Origin: Thalassia testudinum
Lineage: Eukaryota > Streptophyta > Magnoliopsida > Alismatales > Hydrocharitaceae
Assembly (NCBI GenBank): GCA_037157565.1
Contig: JAZHRO010000062.1
Coordinates: 8,494,001-8,558,000, forward strand
Direction: 5' to 3'
Length of the DNA stretch: 64,000 bases
Position 1 is the first letter of the stretch; each line of letters begins with the position of its first letter. Both the position numbers and the translations under genes were made by a program. A model generated the notes under the pieces. The model had not been told where the DNA came from. It worked only from the letters and a program-made list of their open reading frames with translations, and made no database searches. Below, one piece after another: positions 11,992 through 23,844 of this stretch.

Positions 11992-12134
11992 TGATAGAGA
12001 GAAATTCACTTGATTATGAATGATAGCAATAAAAAGGTATGTCGTTGTAGTCGTGTGGTGGAAAATCTCTCAATTAAAGATTAAACAGATATTAATTTAA
12101 ACCACAGTAAAAATGTCGTATCCACAGGGAGGAT
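11992..12134 (-). mobile_element. 3' LTR of the non-autonomous element, terminal segment
   Basis: Matches 37042-37184 (GATTATGAATGATAGCAAT and on to GTCGTATCCACAGGGAGGAT). It stops at AGGAT, the target duplicated by the next insertion. Confidence 0.88.
12130..12134. repeat. target-site duplication AGGAT, left
   Basis: Pairs with AGGAT at 28305-28309. The uninterrupted site is seen as CACAGGGAGGATCGAGCC in the other LTR of the host element, around 37175-37192. Confidence 0.93.
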
Positions 12135-14446
12135 TGATTGCACAGCAAAAATGCACCAACAATTGTGCCATCTTGTGCTATTTCCTAGCATTGCTAGTGT
12201 ATATTAAGTAGCCATAGTCGCATTTGTAAAAATAAACGCATGCATGCATTTATCTGAGAGGGGAGGAGAGTGAATAAATTGGCCTTGTAATTAATGTATT
12301 CTTCAAGTGCTGCCTCGCAAAATCACCATCTTTACTTTTATTTTTGAATTTCTTCTTCTCTGCGCGGTTACAGGGCATGGCTGCTTCTTCACGCCACTCC
12401 CTGCCAGCCGCTTGCTTAGCCATGCATGCAGCCCAGGGCATGGCTGTGCATGCCTCATTCCTCTTTAAAAAGGGCACAGCCATTTTCCTTGCGGGGAGGG
12501 TAGTCCACACAACACACACAGCACCCCTTCCTTCCTCCAGGCCATCTCCTCTCCTCTCCCCTCCATACGCAACCCATCTTCCTACTGAAGAGCTACGCTG
12601 TGGGCAGGAGCAGCTCACGGTGGTATACGACTACCAGTGTGAGTCCCACCATCGCCTAGCTCATCAAAGATCCTGTGGGCGTGGTGGTTCACCTCTCTGT
12701 TTTCATCGTTCCAGCTCTTCTGCCATTGCCGCATACTCGAGCTTTGAGGCTCAAGCACAGCAGTAGCATAGCACCGGCCTCTCCTTCCACGTGCGCAAGC
12801 CACCGCGTGCACGCCAGCAGCCGGCGCAGCTCCTTCCTTGTGCGCCAGCCCACTCCACAGCGCCTGCACACGCAGAACGAGCCGTAGCCGGTCGCCCGAG
12901 CTGAGTGTGCACTGTAGCTACTATTCACGCTAGAGAGCACGACATTGTAGCTACAGTGCGGTGACCAGAAAGTTTCTCACTTATCCGATCACCGTGCGCT
13001 CTCTCTTCGTGCCTCAACCGTCTCCAGCCCATCCGCACTCCTGCTTCCGCGTACGCTCGTGCCCGTTGCGTCTGCTCTAGCTCCCGCTTCTTCGTCCGCG
13101 TTCATCTCAGCTCGCAGCGCGGTGCGCTGTGCCCTCACACCGCTCCCTCAAGTGCGCGCCTGCGCCTGCGCGTGCACGCTCCTACGCGCACTACCAGACG
13201 TCGGCTGAAGCCTCCGGACGACTTAACTTGCAGCGCCCTCTCTCACAGCCACTCTCTCACTCCCTCCCGCAGACACATACACACACTCAGACACTCTCGT
13301 ACACACATTCACTCACTTGTACACGACTATATACTAATATATACATATTTATATACATATATATATACACATATATATATATATATATACATATATCTAT
13401 ACATATATTATTACCTATACATGTTACTTATACAACTAAGTGTAAGTATATATACATATATATACACATATATTTATACATACATATATATATATACACA
13501 AATATACATACATATATACATATATATCTATAGATATAAATACGTATATATATATATCTATATACATATATTACTATATATATATATACATACATATATA
13601 TCTAATTATAAATACATACATATATATATATATAAATACACATACATCTATCTATATATATATTTACATATCTATATACATACATACATACATACATATA
13701 TATATATATATAACTACATATACACCTACATAATTGTAACCCTATATATATATATACATATAAATATATACTTTCATATCACCTACCACACATTATATCA
13801 CGAGAATATTTGCACCCGTTGCTGATATTCCCCGATACCCGCGTACAGAAAGCGTCTCTGCACACACCTTCCACCCATCCATCCTACACTCCACGCGACA
13901 CTTCGTCCTGTTGGTTGCGTCTTCCTAGACAACGATCAACTTGACACCGTGCTACACGTCATTTCCACCTCCACCCCCACCCTTATATATATATATATAT
14001 AATATCTTATTTCTATTTCTCTTTCCTGCTATTAAAAAGATTAAAAAAAAACATATAAAAGAGAAAGGATAATCCTTGACTTGTAGGTACTCGATCTTGC
14101 GAATAGCAAGACCAGTTTTGGAACCCTAATTTGGCTCAAAGCCAAGAACCTGATTTTGAGGGTGTACCTCAAGGACAAAAATTATTAGAAAAAAATCTTA
14201 AATAGAAAAACACCAAAAACATAATAAACGAACAGAGGAGATTCGTTGTAGGAAAGGCATAGAAACTTATTCACCTCTAATCTCGCTTCCCTGAGTTCGA
14301 CCCTGGGCCTAAAAGTGACCAATATAAAATCAAGTAGGCCAGGTTAAAAATTTTGTAAAAAGATGGTTAGACTCGATTTAGGTTAACCACTATACGCATT
14401 TCAACGATTAAATCACCATATTAACATAACCTATCCAAGCCCGCCA
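12135..14446 (+). mobile_element. 5' LTR (copy B) of the complete Athila-like element
   Basis: 2312 bp, TGATTGCACAGC to CCCGCCA. It shares all parts with copy C: a TTTAAAAAG TATA-like box near 12466; the 12910-12958 hairpin; a (TA)n tract at about 13325-13790; and a U5 end with CTGAGTTCGACCCTGG near 14290. The length difference from copy C (2211 bp) is largely the TA tract. Confidence 0.93.
12910..12958 (+). promoter_or_regulatory. conserved LTR hairpin (copy B)
   Basis: CACTGTAGCTAC (12910-12921) and GTAGCTACAGTG (12947-12958) form a perfect 12-bp inverted repeat with a 25-bp loop. It is followed directly by a second weaker pair, GGTGACC ... GATCACC. The same structure lies at 2014-2062 in copy A and 26872-26920 in copy C. 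Confidence 0.75.
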
Positions 14447-14455
14447 CACTTTTTC

Positions 14456-14473
14456 TGGCGCCGTTGCTGGGGA
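14456..14473 (+). promoter_or_regulatory. primer-binding site, tRNA-Asp
   Basis: TGGCGCCGTTGCTGGGGA, one mismatch from the complement of the plant tRNA-Asp 3' end, nine bases past the LTR end. It is the best-kept PBS of the Athila-like elements in this window. Confidence 0.93.
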
Positions 14474-15838
14474 AGTGCGCATTCAGGTAAGTTTCTACTC
14501 CATTCCTTTAATTTTTCTCTTCTCACACCCTTCTCTTCATGGGTGTTTCTGTTTGTTGGTGTGCAGGTGAACCAGTTGCAAGGAGAAGGCAGGCAGACGA
14601 AGTCAGAGACGTGGGTAGATCCAAGGTGGGAAGGAGAGCGTGAAATCGCTGGCACCGCACTGGAGCTTCACTCACGTTGCTGAACAGGTAGGTCTCTCTT
14701 TCTTAGCAACTTAGGTCAACTTGTCACCTTGATAAAAAAAAACTACAAACACTTCTTGGGATCTCTTGCGGCAAGTGGATTAAAAATCACTTGTTTGATT
14801 GTTTGCCATCACTCCCATCGCCCCGGGATTTCCCGTCAAATTTCGCATAGCGAAGATCCAAGAATCTTGATTCTTGAATCTTTCGTCGTGTGAAGTATTC
14901 TTTGAGGCAAAAATAAAAATATTGATTGCCATCCCTCTTTGCCTCATTTATCTGCAATTCAGGATCACATTTTTTGTGGGGAGACTTGGAATTGAGTTGA
15001 TTCTAACCCTACCACGACCTTTCACGTGCCTAAGATTTGATCCCGAATACTTCAACCCCAACACTTTGATTTTCTTTATCTTATGGTTGAGCCTTGTGTG
15101 TGGAACATCATTCTGGTGATTGGGAGCACTTGAATTGAAGTGCTTTGGCTCCCTTTCACACTAATTTAAAATTGACTCGTGCATCCACACATAGAAATCT
15201 CCATCTAGGGAAGCTCATTGCATTTTAGCATGCATTAACCAACTGACATTGAAGAAGGGTTTGTTGGGCTTAGAAGAAAACTTGTATTCTCTCAAAACCC
15301 GGAGATTGGTTGAATTGGTAATTCAGTGAAATCCTAAAATCTATACTACTTAAGGCTGAAACTCTAAAAACCATTCACCAATTAAAACTTCAATTTGGAG
15401 AGATTTTCCCGTTGCATGCTTGGTTTACACACTTTATAAAATCAACCACTTGGGAATTACCCGTAAATAACGCCCTTCACATTCTAGAAGCACTTGATCC
15501 TAAACCTCTAACTAAAACTGGTAGCAACTTGACCCTTATTAAGGATTGGAGGTCTAACTACCTGCGTGTAGCGCCTACGTACTGGTGAGGGTTTCCGCGT
15601 GCTATCGGGTGTCTAAGACTGGGGCAAACGACCTTTCAATCTGGCCCGGTGGTTCCACGGTGCTTGCATTCGGTTCCTTAGGTCGTGATAGTAGGTAACT
15701 TAGATCTTTAGGTCTAAGGGCACACTGTAGAGGTTAGGAATTTGATTGTATTGATTTGTCATCAAGTGCACCTTTGCGGCGTCATTTCTCTCATCTCTTT
15801 TTCCCTTCTTATCCTCCCAATTCTTCCTGCGATAGTGC
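14474..15838 (+). other. untranslated leader of the complete Athila-like element
   Basis: About 1.36 kb between the PBS and gag. No supported coding frame. It contains CGTGCTATCGGGTGTC near 15598. Such leaders are expected to hold packaging signals, but none can be pointed to here. Confidence 0.6.
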
Positions 15839-17737
15839 ATGTTTAGGAGGAGGTCACAAAACCCTGAACTGTTTGAATTGTCTGATAATTTTAGGAAAGA
15901 AGCCGAATCGTCCTCCTCCACAAACATGGCTGCACGCCCACCCCCAAATCCCGAGGGAGGAAACCACCCTCAAAACCCATCAGGTGGTGGAGCCTTGGAT
16001 CCCATAACCCGCCTCCAAGCCTAAATGGAAATGTATAATGAACAAATTGAAGCCATTAGGGAAACATTGGAGGAAATGCAGAACCCTCCCGAATGGGAGG
16101 AGCCTAGGTCTCTTAGCTCCTATCAGAATCCCGCTGCTATAGAGACCATAGGACAAATTCGGGTCCCCATGGGTGGGGACGACTTTGAATTGAAACCTAA
16201 TGTAATTGGCCTGATAAATTTTCACTTCCATGGTCTTGCAAGTGAAGATCCTTTTCTTCACTTGGAAGACCTAACCTGATTGGCAGAAACAATTAAACCA
16301 AGAAATATCGGGTTACCAATAGTCCTCATGAAAATGTTCCCGTTTTCATTGCGGGATAAAGCGTCGCAGTGGTTACGCACCCTTGGGAGAACCATCCACT
16401 CTTGGGAAGAGATGCGAACATCGTTTCTCAAGAAGTTCTTCCCAATCGGGCGAACCAATGCGCTTCGCCATGCTATCACGTCCTTTACGCAACAAAACGG
16501 AGAACAGTTTCATGAGGCGTGGGAGAGATATAATGACCTCCTCAGGAAGTGTCTGCACCACAGTTTGCCTAAGTGGCATATAGCGCAGATTTTCTATTAT
16601 GGGCTAAATGAGACTTTGAAGCAGATTGCAGACGCTTCTTGCGGAGGGAATTTCATGAATAAAGATGAGAATTGAGCATTCGAATTATTTGAAAATATGA
16701 GCGAAAACTCAATGAACAATGCCTCCATTATCGCCTTTAATCGTACCAGCCTGTCCCGTAATGTCCACTAAATTGATACGGGACCCTCCCATTCATCCAC
16801 AGATTTCAGCCTTATCGCACAGAAATTGGATGAAGTCTCCGTTGTGCACAAGAAGCTGGATGAGCTTCTGGCCAACCCCGGCCGTTCTATAGCAAACACC
16901 CTCACCTCACCACTTCATCACAATTCCAATTCTTCCAACACCAGGCTTATCCCTAGAAACCCCGTAAGACCTTCCTTACCGAGTGTCGCGCTAAGCGATT
17001 CGGTAAGTCATGTGGATCTGGCTTCTGCAAGCCAGTATTTTGACACGGAGGACCAAGCCTCCGTGTGCTCGGAAGCATATTTACATGTGGACACGTCTTC
17101 TGGCATAGAAGACGCTTGCGCCCTGGGGAACAACCCATTCTCGGCTACTTATAACCGAGGGTAGCGAAATCATCCGAACTTCACATGGTCCAACAACCCG
17201 CAGCGCCAAAACCCCGCGGGAGGACCAATGCGACCGTCCGCACCCGTCATCCCAAGGGCCCAGCCTAATCCTATGGCGAATCCGCCATCGGGTCCTTGCG
17301 TACCACAAACAGAACACGCATCAAGTCCTCTTGATAAATTGATGCGAATGATGACGGAAATGTCAAAGAGCCATGAAGAGAACATGACCTCTCTTCAGCA
17401 CCAATTGGCGTAGCAGAATGCTAAGATCAGTCAACTATGCATGGCGACTCGATTTCAGGGCACTCTTCTAGCCCAACCTGTTCCCAACCCACGAAATTTC
17501 GTACCCCGTGGTCCTCAACCACAGGTACGACCTTCTCAGGGGCAAGTTCATCAGATTCTGCAAGCTCCGAGCATTCCACCAGGATTTCAGGCTAATCCCA
17601 CTGCAGCACCTCACTCTTATGTCCCTATTGCGAACCCTCCTCCGCCTTATGATCCCACTGGACCCACATCGTCCAATGCGATCACTACGAGGAGCGGTAA
17701 GCAGATCATTGATCCGCCTTGACCTGATCCTGGCCCA
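15839..17737 (+). pseudogene. gag of the complete Athila-like element
   Basis: One frame runs from MFRRRSQNPELFELSD at 15839 through the capsid core (SEDPFLHLEDLT, FPFSLRDKASQWLRTLG, FLKKFFPIGRTNALRHAI, YYGLNETLKQIADASCGGNF) to the Pro/Gln-rich tail and NAITTRSGKQ near 17677-17706. Six or more stops interrupt this one frame: 16022, 16277, 16673, 16769, 17162, 17411 and 17720. Several fit single transitions; TGA after EDLT at 16277, for example, aligns with CGA in the gag at 1-910. It would form the virus-like particle core. The start was chosen as the first Met of the conserved frame; an earlier start is possible. Confidence 0.85.
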
Positions 17738-18845
17738 TCTTCTTCATCACCCTCTCATTCGAGATGCGCACCGCATTCACGAGAGGATGACACACCCAAA
17801 TTGGTGCCAGAATCAGTCCCTTTCCCTGAGGCTCTACTGAGGGAGCCAAAAGGAAAGAAGAAGGATACGCAGGCCTTTGATAACCTGCGTAATTTATTCA
17901 GGGATGTTGAAATCAAGGTACCCCTGCTAGAGGCTATTGACCACATACCTACTGTCGCCCGATTTTTAAAGACTACACAACACCTAGGCGACAGTCAAAG
18001 AAAACTAAGAATCCGGTGGTTCTCTCGCCTCATACGAGTTGTGCTATACGGTCAAATCTGCCACCGAAGCAGAAAGATTCGGGCACACCGCTTATTTCTT
18101 GTAGCATCCAAGGCTACAATTTTAACTGTGCCCTGCTTGATCTAGGATCTTCCATCAATCTTATTCCAACCATCACGATGGAAAAATTTTCCTTGGGAAA
18201 TCTGAAACCCACCCCTGTCATATTATAGTTGGCAGATCATTCTGTCAAAATTCCAAAGGGTGTGGTGGAAGACGTGGTGGTTAGGGTCAACAGTCTCTGT
18301 TTTCCTGTTGACTTTCTTGTTTTAGATGTGGAAGTTCCTAGCTCACTTTCTGATTGTCCGATCATCCTTGGTCGACCTTTCTTGGCCACAGCCCGCGCCC
18401 ATATCGACTGTGAGTCGGGCTGTATTGAGATTGCCGTTGGATCTGAAAAGCTCAAGCTTAACATCTTCAAGGTAGCCAAGAACTTTGATTGCGATTGCAT
18501 CGAGGATGACACGTCTGACGAGGACATGGCCGTCAGTGCGTGTATCGGACTAATTGGGACTTATTCTGACTGCTGCGGATTACCTGTAAACATTGACGAT
18601 TGCCTGACCGACACATATTGTGACGTTCCCCCCTACCTCCCTATTCCCGTACCTTCTCCTGACCAGACTTCTGACGAGGTTTTCTCAGCTTCCCATACCT
18701 CGTGGTCTGAGTCATATCCGGGCTACTCACCGCCGGTCCACACTCTTGAAGACCGGATTGCCCTTTCTTCCTGCCAAATCAGGAGAAGTTGAAACTCCAC
18801 ACTGGGACCTTGAGCCCACATACTACTCACTAGGGCTATTCCTTT
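17738..18845 (+). pseudogene. protease region of the complete Athila-like element
   Basis: A linker (VPFPEALLREPKGKKKDTQAFDNLRNLF, about 17810-17900) leads through a frameshift near 17980 to the protease. The active motif LLDLGSSINLIP is near 18130-18170. Then come LADHSVKIPKGVVEDVVVRV, FPVDFLVLDVE and ILGRPFLATARAHIDC. A TAG at 18226-18228 stands where the outer copy has CAG (LQLADRS), a C-to-T change. After the protease comes an acidic, Ser/Pro-rich spacer to 18792, then another shift before RT. Confidence 0.85.
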
Positions 18846-19957
18846 TTGGATTCATCTATCCAAGAAGCCCCTCCTCTTGGCCAATCTGAGGGCCAAATTC
18901 TTCCTCTTGACTTATTTTCCGATTCGCCTGGGACACTCTCATCCCAAGAAATGTCAAATCTTTCACCATCCACTCCCGAGCTGAAAGAGTTGCCTAGTAC
19001 ACTTAAGTATGTTTTCTTGGGACCAAATGAAACACTCCCCGTAATCATCAGTTCAAAATTGACCAGGGAGCAAGAGTGCAAACTAACGAAGGTCCTTGTG
19101 GAACACAAGGCAGCCATTGGATGGTCTTTATCAGACTTATCTGGCATTAGCCCCTCCTATTGCACTCACCGTATATATACGGAGGAGGAGGCTCGACCTT
19201 CCCGCGAGATGCAGCGACGTCTCAACCCTAACATGTGAGCAGTCATTAAGAAGGAAATTATTAAGTGGCTGGATGCTGGTATAATCTACCCGATCAGCGA
19301 TAGCCCCTGGATGAGTCTGATCACGTCGTGCCCAAAACGGCAAGACTCACCATCCGTGTCAATGACAGGGGTGAATCCATCCCTACACGCACTCCTACAT
19401 CCTGGAGAGTGTGTGTAGATTATAGGAAACTCAATGCTGCAACTAAGAAAGATCACTTTCCGCTACCTTTCATTGACCAAATCCTGGAGCAGTTAGCGGG
19501 AAATAAATTTTTCTATTTCCTGGATGGATTCTCAGGATATAACCAGGTGGCAATTGACCCTCGAGACCAAGAGAAAATCACCTTTACCTGCCCCTTCAGC
19601 ACCTTTGCATTTAGAAGGATGCCGTTCGGACTTTGTAACGCACCAGCAACTTTCCAGAGATGTATGCTGGAGATATTTCATGACATGGTGGGTGACTTTC
19701 TCGAGGTCTTCATGGATGACTTTTCAGTCTTTGGACCCTCTTTTGATGACTGTCTTGCCAACCTGACCCGTATCCTTACGAGATGTATTGATGTAAACCT
19801 CATGCTTTCGTGGGAAAAAAGTCATTTTATGGTACACGAGGGAATTGTTCTCGAGCATATCATCTCCGATAGGGGTATCGAGGTTGACAGAGCTAAGCTT
19901 GATGTAATTGCTGATTTACCTGTGCCTGGCTATATCAAACAAATCCGTCCTTCCTAG
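18846..19957 (+). pseudogene. reverse transcriptase of the complete Athila-like element
   Basis: Opens with LKYVFLGPNETLPVIIS and HKAAIGWSLSDLSGISPSYCTHRIY (18990-19190). After a TGA at 19237-19239 and a shift before 19328, it gives the fingers/palm: SWRVCVDYRKLNAATKKDHFPLPFIDQ, FYFLDGFSGYNQVAI, RRMPFGLCNAPATFQRCM, and catalytic FMDD at 19709-19720. The palm stays open for 209 codons. It ends in a frameshift at about 19957, in the [11 protein letters not shown] thumb block. The catalytic residues are intact but no continuous enzyme can be made. Confidence 0.92.
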
Positions 19958-20652
19958 GACACGTCGGTTTCTATAGGAGATTCATCAAAGATTTCTCCAA
20001 GATTTCTCGACCCTTAACTCATCTCTTATCGACCGATGTACCCTTCGATATGGGCCCCGACTGCATACGAGCATTCACGCAGCTGCGTAATGCTGTCACC
20101 AAGGCCCCTGTTCTCCAGCCACCTGATTGGTCCCTCGACTTTGAACTCATGTGTGACGCTTCCGACCTTGCAGTCGGTGCCATCCTGGGACAAAGACGCG
20201 ATAGACACCCCTTCGTGGTATACTACGCCAGTAAGACGTTGGACGAGGCCCAGCGTAATTATACTACCACTGAAAAAGAACTACTGGCAATCGTCTTTGG
20301 GCCAGAGAAATTTCGCTCTTACCTTCTGGGCTTACATGTTATTATTTTCACTGATTACGCGGCCATTCGCCATCTCATGCATAAGAAGGATGCCAAGCCT
20401 AGACTGATTCGTTGGATCCTTCTGCTCCAAGAATTTGACATTGAGATCCGCGATAAGGCTAGAGCCCAGAATGTTGTGGCTGATCATCTTTCTAGACTGG
20501 ACCCTGACTATATTGGACTTACTCTGCCGATTAATGAAATTTTTCTCGATGAGCACCTATTGGCAATTAATGTGGCAAGTAGACCTTGGTATGCCGACAT
20601 TGCCAATTACCTTACTTCTGGATCCCTTCCACGTGGCAGGCCTAAAAACTAG
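19958..20652 (+). pseudogene. RNase H of the complete Athila-like element
   Basis: Open from 20050 to 20652 (200 codons). It holds the RNase H triad in order: Asp in [15 protein letters not shown], Glu in [12 protein letters not shown], Asp in [10 protein letters not shown]. Then comes the usual [18 protein letters not shown] and [12 protein letters not shown]. It would degrade RNA in the RNA-DNA hybrid. The Asp lost in the outer element is kept here. A stop at 20650-20652 (TAG, after GRPKN) precedes integrase. Confidence 0.9.
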
Positions 20653-20958
20653 CACGAGCATCTCATGGCAGAAGCAAAGTATTATTTTTGGGATAATCCA
20701 CTTCTTTTTCGAATAGGTGCTGATCAAATCATCCGTTGCTGTATTCCTGACAGCGAATTCCCCAGTGTGCTATCCTTCTGCCACGATTAGGCCTGCGGAG
20801 GCCATTTCCCTGGGAGGAAAACTGCAGCCAAGGTGTTGCAGTACGGTTTCTTTTGGCCCTCCCTTCACCAGGATGCACACAATTATGCCAAACATTGCAC
20901 TAGGTGCCAGTCGTTAGGATCATTGTCACGGCGTTACATGATGCCCTTGCAACCCATC
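20653..20958 (+). pseudogene. integrase zinc-binding domain, complete Athila-like element
   Basis: Codes for the HHCC finger before the catalytic core: CIPDSEF, FCHD*ACGGHFPGRKTAAKVLQYGFFWP, then HCTRCQSLGSLSRRYMMPLQPI. A TAG interrupts it near 20788. The reading breaks off at 20958, where a solo LTR is inserted, and continues at 23845. Confidence 0.85.
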
Positions 20959-23839
20959 CGATGAGAACCTCATCATGAACCCTAACTAGCACAATCTAAC
21001 CTAGATATGCAAGAAAAAGCTCCTACATTACTCAAAGAAAGGCTGAACTCAGAGAATTCTAAGTTCAAAAAGAAAATAAGTCATAAGGGGTAAAAATGCA
21101 ATTTCACCAACATAATTTGCAAACAGGGTAATTAAGGGTCCAAACACAAGTCAAACTAACCTAATAAGAAGGAAAGTGGGATGATCTGACCTAACAAGGG
21201 CTACAACAACTCCAAGGAATTAAATGACATTCTGTAACCTTAAAACAAACCCACTTCAATTCATGAGGTTTGAGGCAGGGTAAAAATCAAATGAACCCTC
21301 TAAAATTTATATAAAAATAATCTTTAGGGTTTAGAACCTTCAATTTGGCCTTAGAAACCTATTTTGACCTACATTGAGAACCATGCCCAATTAATGATTT
21401 AATTTGGGCTTTTACGTAAATTGGCCAGTCAAACATGGTTTGACCTAGAAAAAAATTCACCATTAAAATCCTTAGGTCCAATTTAGTCAAGCATAAAAAC
21501 TTGAGCCTAAGAAGAGACTTCCTTGACTGACTTTACAATTTGGTCCTCATCATTTACTTTTTGACCCTCAACTTTCGAAACCCTTTCATTTTGGCCCCTA
21601 ATTTCCTTGTCGTTCTTTGCATTTTGGTCCCTCCTGCAGGTCTCTGCGTAGCACCATGCTTCGGCGACTTTGCGCGGAGCATGGCGCCGCGCAGGGTGAG
21701 GGAGGCGTCCTGCAAAGTAAACGCGAAGTTCCCTGCGACGTCTGCTGTCGCAGGGACTCAGCCATGCCACCTGACGACGCCCACACCTTCCGTACGAACG
21801 CGCGGAAGGTATGGGTCTCGTCTCCGACCATACTCCAGCGAGGGACGCACGTCACCTCCCTGCGTCCGACCCTCCGCCACCGCCTTTATAAAGACCAGCA
21901 TCGCCAGCCGGTTCTCCCAGTCTGGTCTTGGCGGAGAAACCCCCAACCCTTCCTCTCTCCCCACTCCGACAGGAAACCCACCAGCTCCGGCGACTGCTCC
22001 TCCTCCTTCTCGTCGCTCTGCTGCAATACCAGCAGCAGAGTTTGCTTTGTCTCGTCTTCCCGCGTCGTGCCGTACCAAGCGCACGCCTCCCTGCCCACTT
22101 CCTCGTCGCCGCTCTCTCCCCCTGGGTTCTTCTTCTCCAGCTCCGGTAGGTACGAGCCGGCATCTCTGCCCTCCCCCTTTCGTCCCTGTAGGTAGGTTAC
22201 ATTTACTCCCCTTCTTCCCCTCTTTCTTTTCCCCAATCTGTTTTGCTCGATTGCCCTACGACCACGCCTGACCACCCTCATCTTCCCCACCTCTGGCCAC
22301 TCTCCGGCGAGTCGCCCCTGTCATCCCACAACCCCATACGACTCGCCAACTGCATCAAAAGCTCCGCCCCTCCACTGCCACTCCACACCTCCACAACACT
22401 CCCTCGATCAAACCCATTTTTCCGGCCACAGAACGACCTAGGCACGCACACCTAGGCCGTCCTGCGGCCTGTTGCACCTCGCACCACCTTCGCCGTGCCA
22501 CGGTGAAGGTTCCCCTGTGGTCTGATTAGGCCGAGAGGCCCTATTTGTGTTAGACAGACCTGCTGCCCTGGCCGCCATTAGCGACGACGCAAGGAGCTTC
22601 CAAGCAAGCTCCAGGCCTCAAAGCGTCAGATCTCCAGCTGATGCGAATTGGGGAGAATCGGGTGAAGGCAGGTAGCTGGCACACGAGGGGAAACGAGGAC
22701 GCAGCTGCTGAGGCGCGGTCGCGTTCTTCCTGTGGGCATGCGCGAGAAGGAACAAAGTTTAGTCCCACATCGTAAGATTTCGAAGCGTCGCACCCATTTA
22801 AATTGATTTTGTGTTTTTACCTTATTGCCTTTGATACACTTGGGGTGAGGTCCCTCGCTCACTCACCCGCCTCGTCTGCAACCCACGCCACGCGGACCTG
22901 GCCGACCCGTTTACCCTGCACTCGTCGCACACCACCCACGCCGATGTGCTTAGTCACGGGTACGCTACCCGACCCGATAACCCAGCTCTGGGAGAGCTTC
23001 CTATGAGCGGTTTACAGAGAGAGAGAGAGAGAGACGTGCGGGTAGAGGGAAGGGATAGGTTTTGCTTCCCCCTTGTGTGCAGGATAGGAGAGTTGAAGGA
23101 GAAGGGCTCAGCACTTGGCCGCAGGAAGGAGAAGAGAAGAAGCAGAAGAAGAAGGCTCGCCAAAGAAGAAGCAACGAAGGAAAAGAGGAGAATCACTGTA
23201 GCAGACTGTAGTTTAAGTCGTCTGACGGCTGTATCAGACGACGGATGAACCTTCAGAGGAGATAAAGCAGAAGGAAGAAAAGAAGAAGAAGAAGAAGGAA
23301 AGAAGAAGGCTCCGCAGCTGAAGAAAAGAGAAAGAAAAGAGAAGAAGGAAGAAAGAGAAGACCTTGCAGCTGAAGAGCAGAAGACAGAGACGAGAAAAAG
23401 AAGAAGAACTGAAGAAGAAAAGAAATAGAAGACAAGCAGAAGAAGAGGAATTGAAGGCAAACAAAGCCAAGGAAGAAGAAGACCAGTAAAGAGAGAAAGG
23501 CAAAGGAAGAAACGAAGAAAGAAGAGAAGAAGAAGACAGAGACGAGCAGAAGAAGAGAAGAAGAGGGAAGGATCAGAGAGAAGGCACAAAGAGAAGAAGA
23601 AAAAGCCAAGACAAAAAATCTCTCTCTCTCTCTCTCTCTCTTATTTTTGTAATTCAATAAAGAAACTTTGTACTTCTAGAATTCCAATAGCTCCCTGAGT
23701 TTGACCTCGGGAAAACTATTTCTGAGTAAAAAAAATTGTATGGTAATGACAACCTTAGCTGTCTCATCTTATACTATAACGACTGTATTATAATAAACAT
23801 AAAGGCACAAAGCAGCACCGCGGTTGGCCATCACCATCA
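20959..23839 (+). mobile_element. solo LTR, family Y copy 1
   Basis: 2881 bp inside integrase. It begins CGATGAGAACCTCATCATG (family start TGATGAG, so T to C) and ends ACCATCA, flanked by CCATC at 20954-20958 and 23840-23844. The exact edge is uncertain by a base or two because the ends are ATC repeats. It contains: a Pol II-like TATA box at 21885-21892; a hairpin near 21785-21810; a near-perfect hairpin at 22486-22510; a USE/TATA pair at 22762-22803; an AAG-rich purine tract at about 23090-23620; AATAAAG near 23657; and CTGAGTTTGACCTCGGG near the end. No PBS or coding region. Confidence 0.88.
22762..22803 (+). promoter_or_regulatory. snRNA-type USE plus TATA-like pair (Y copy 1)
   Basis: GTCCCACATCG at 22762-22772 equals the plant snRNA upstream sequence element consensus (RTCCCACATCG). 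After 24 nt comes TTTAAAT at 22797-22803. In plants this shorter spacing is that of Pol III snRNA genes. That it acts as a promoter is inference. Confidence 0.5.
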
Positions 23840-23844
23840 CCATC

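Noticed and set aside
13129..13825. Long Tyr/Ile/His reading frames over the TA tracts (also 2163-2570, 27101-27787)
   Set aside because: They are translations of (TA)n/(TACA)n microsatellites inside LTRs, with no conserved start or domain.
14456..14473. tRNA-Asp gene considered because of the match to its 3' end
   Set aside because: Only the 18-nt primer-binding complement is present, directly after an LTR.
21540..22290. Pro/Ser/Arg-rich frames up to 243 codons in the Y LTRs (also 43522-44629)
   Set aside because: Overlapping frames on both strands of GC-rich LTR sequence upstream and downstream of the TATA box; no family motif.
22801..23000. A defined small RNA gene downstream of the USE/TATA pair
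   Set aside because: No recognisable snRNA, U3, 7SL or tRNA sequence follows, and no terminator could be assigned with confidence.
22954..23657. Ser/Leu/Phe-rich minus-strand frames of 134-211 codons (also 45242-45737, and 41586-42082 plus)
   Set aside because: They arise from the AAG/CTT-rich tract of the Y LTRs and differ freely between copies.
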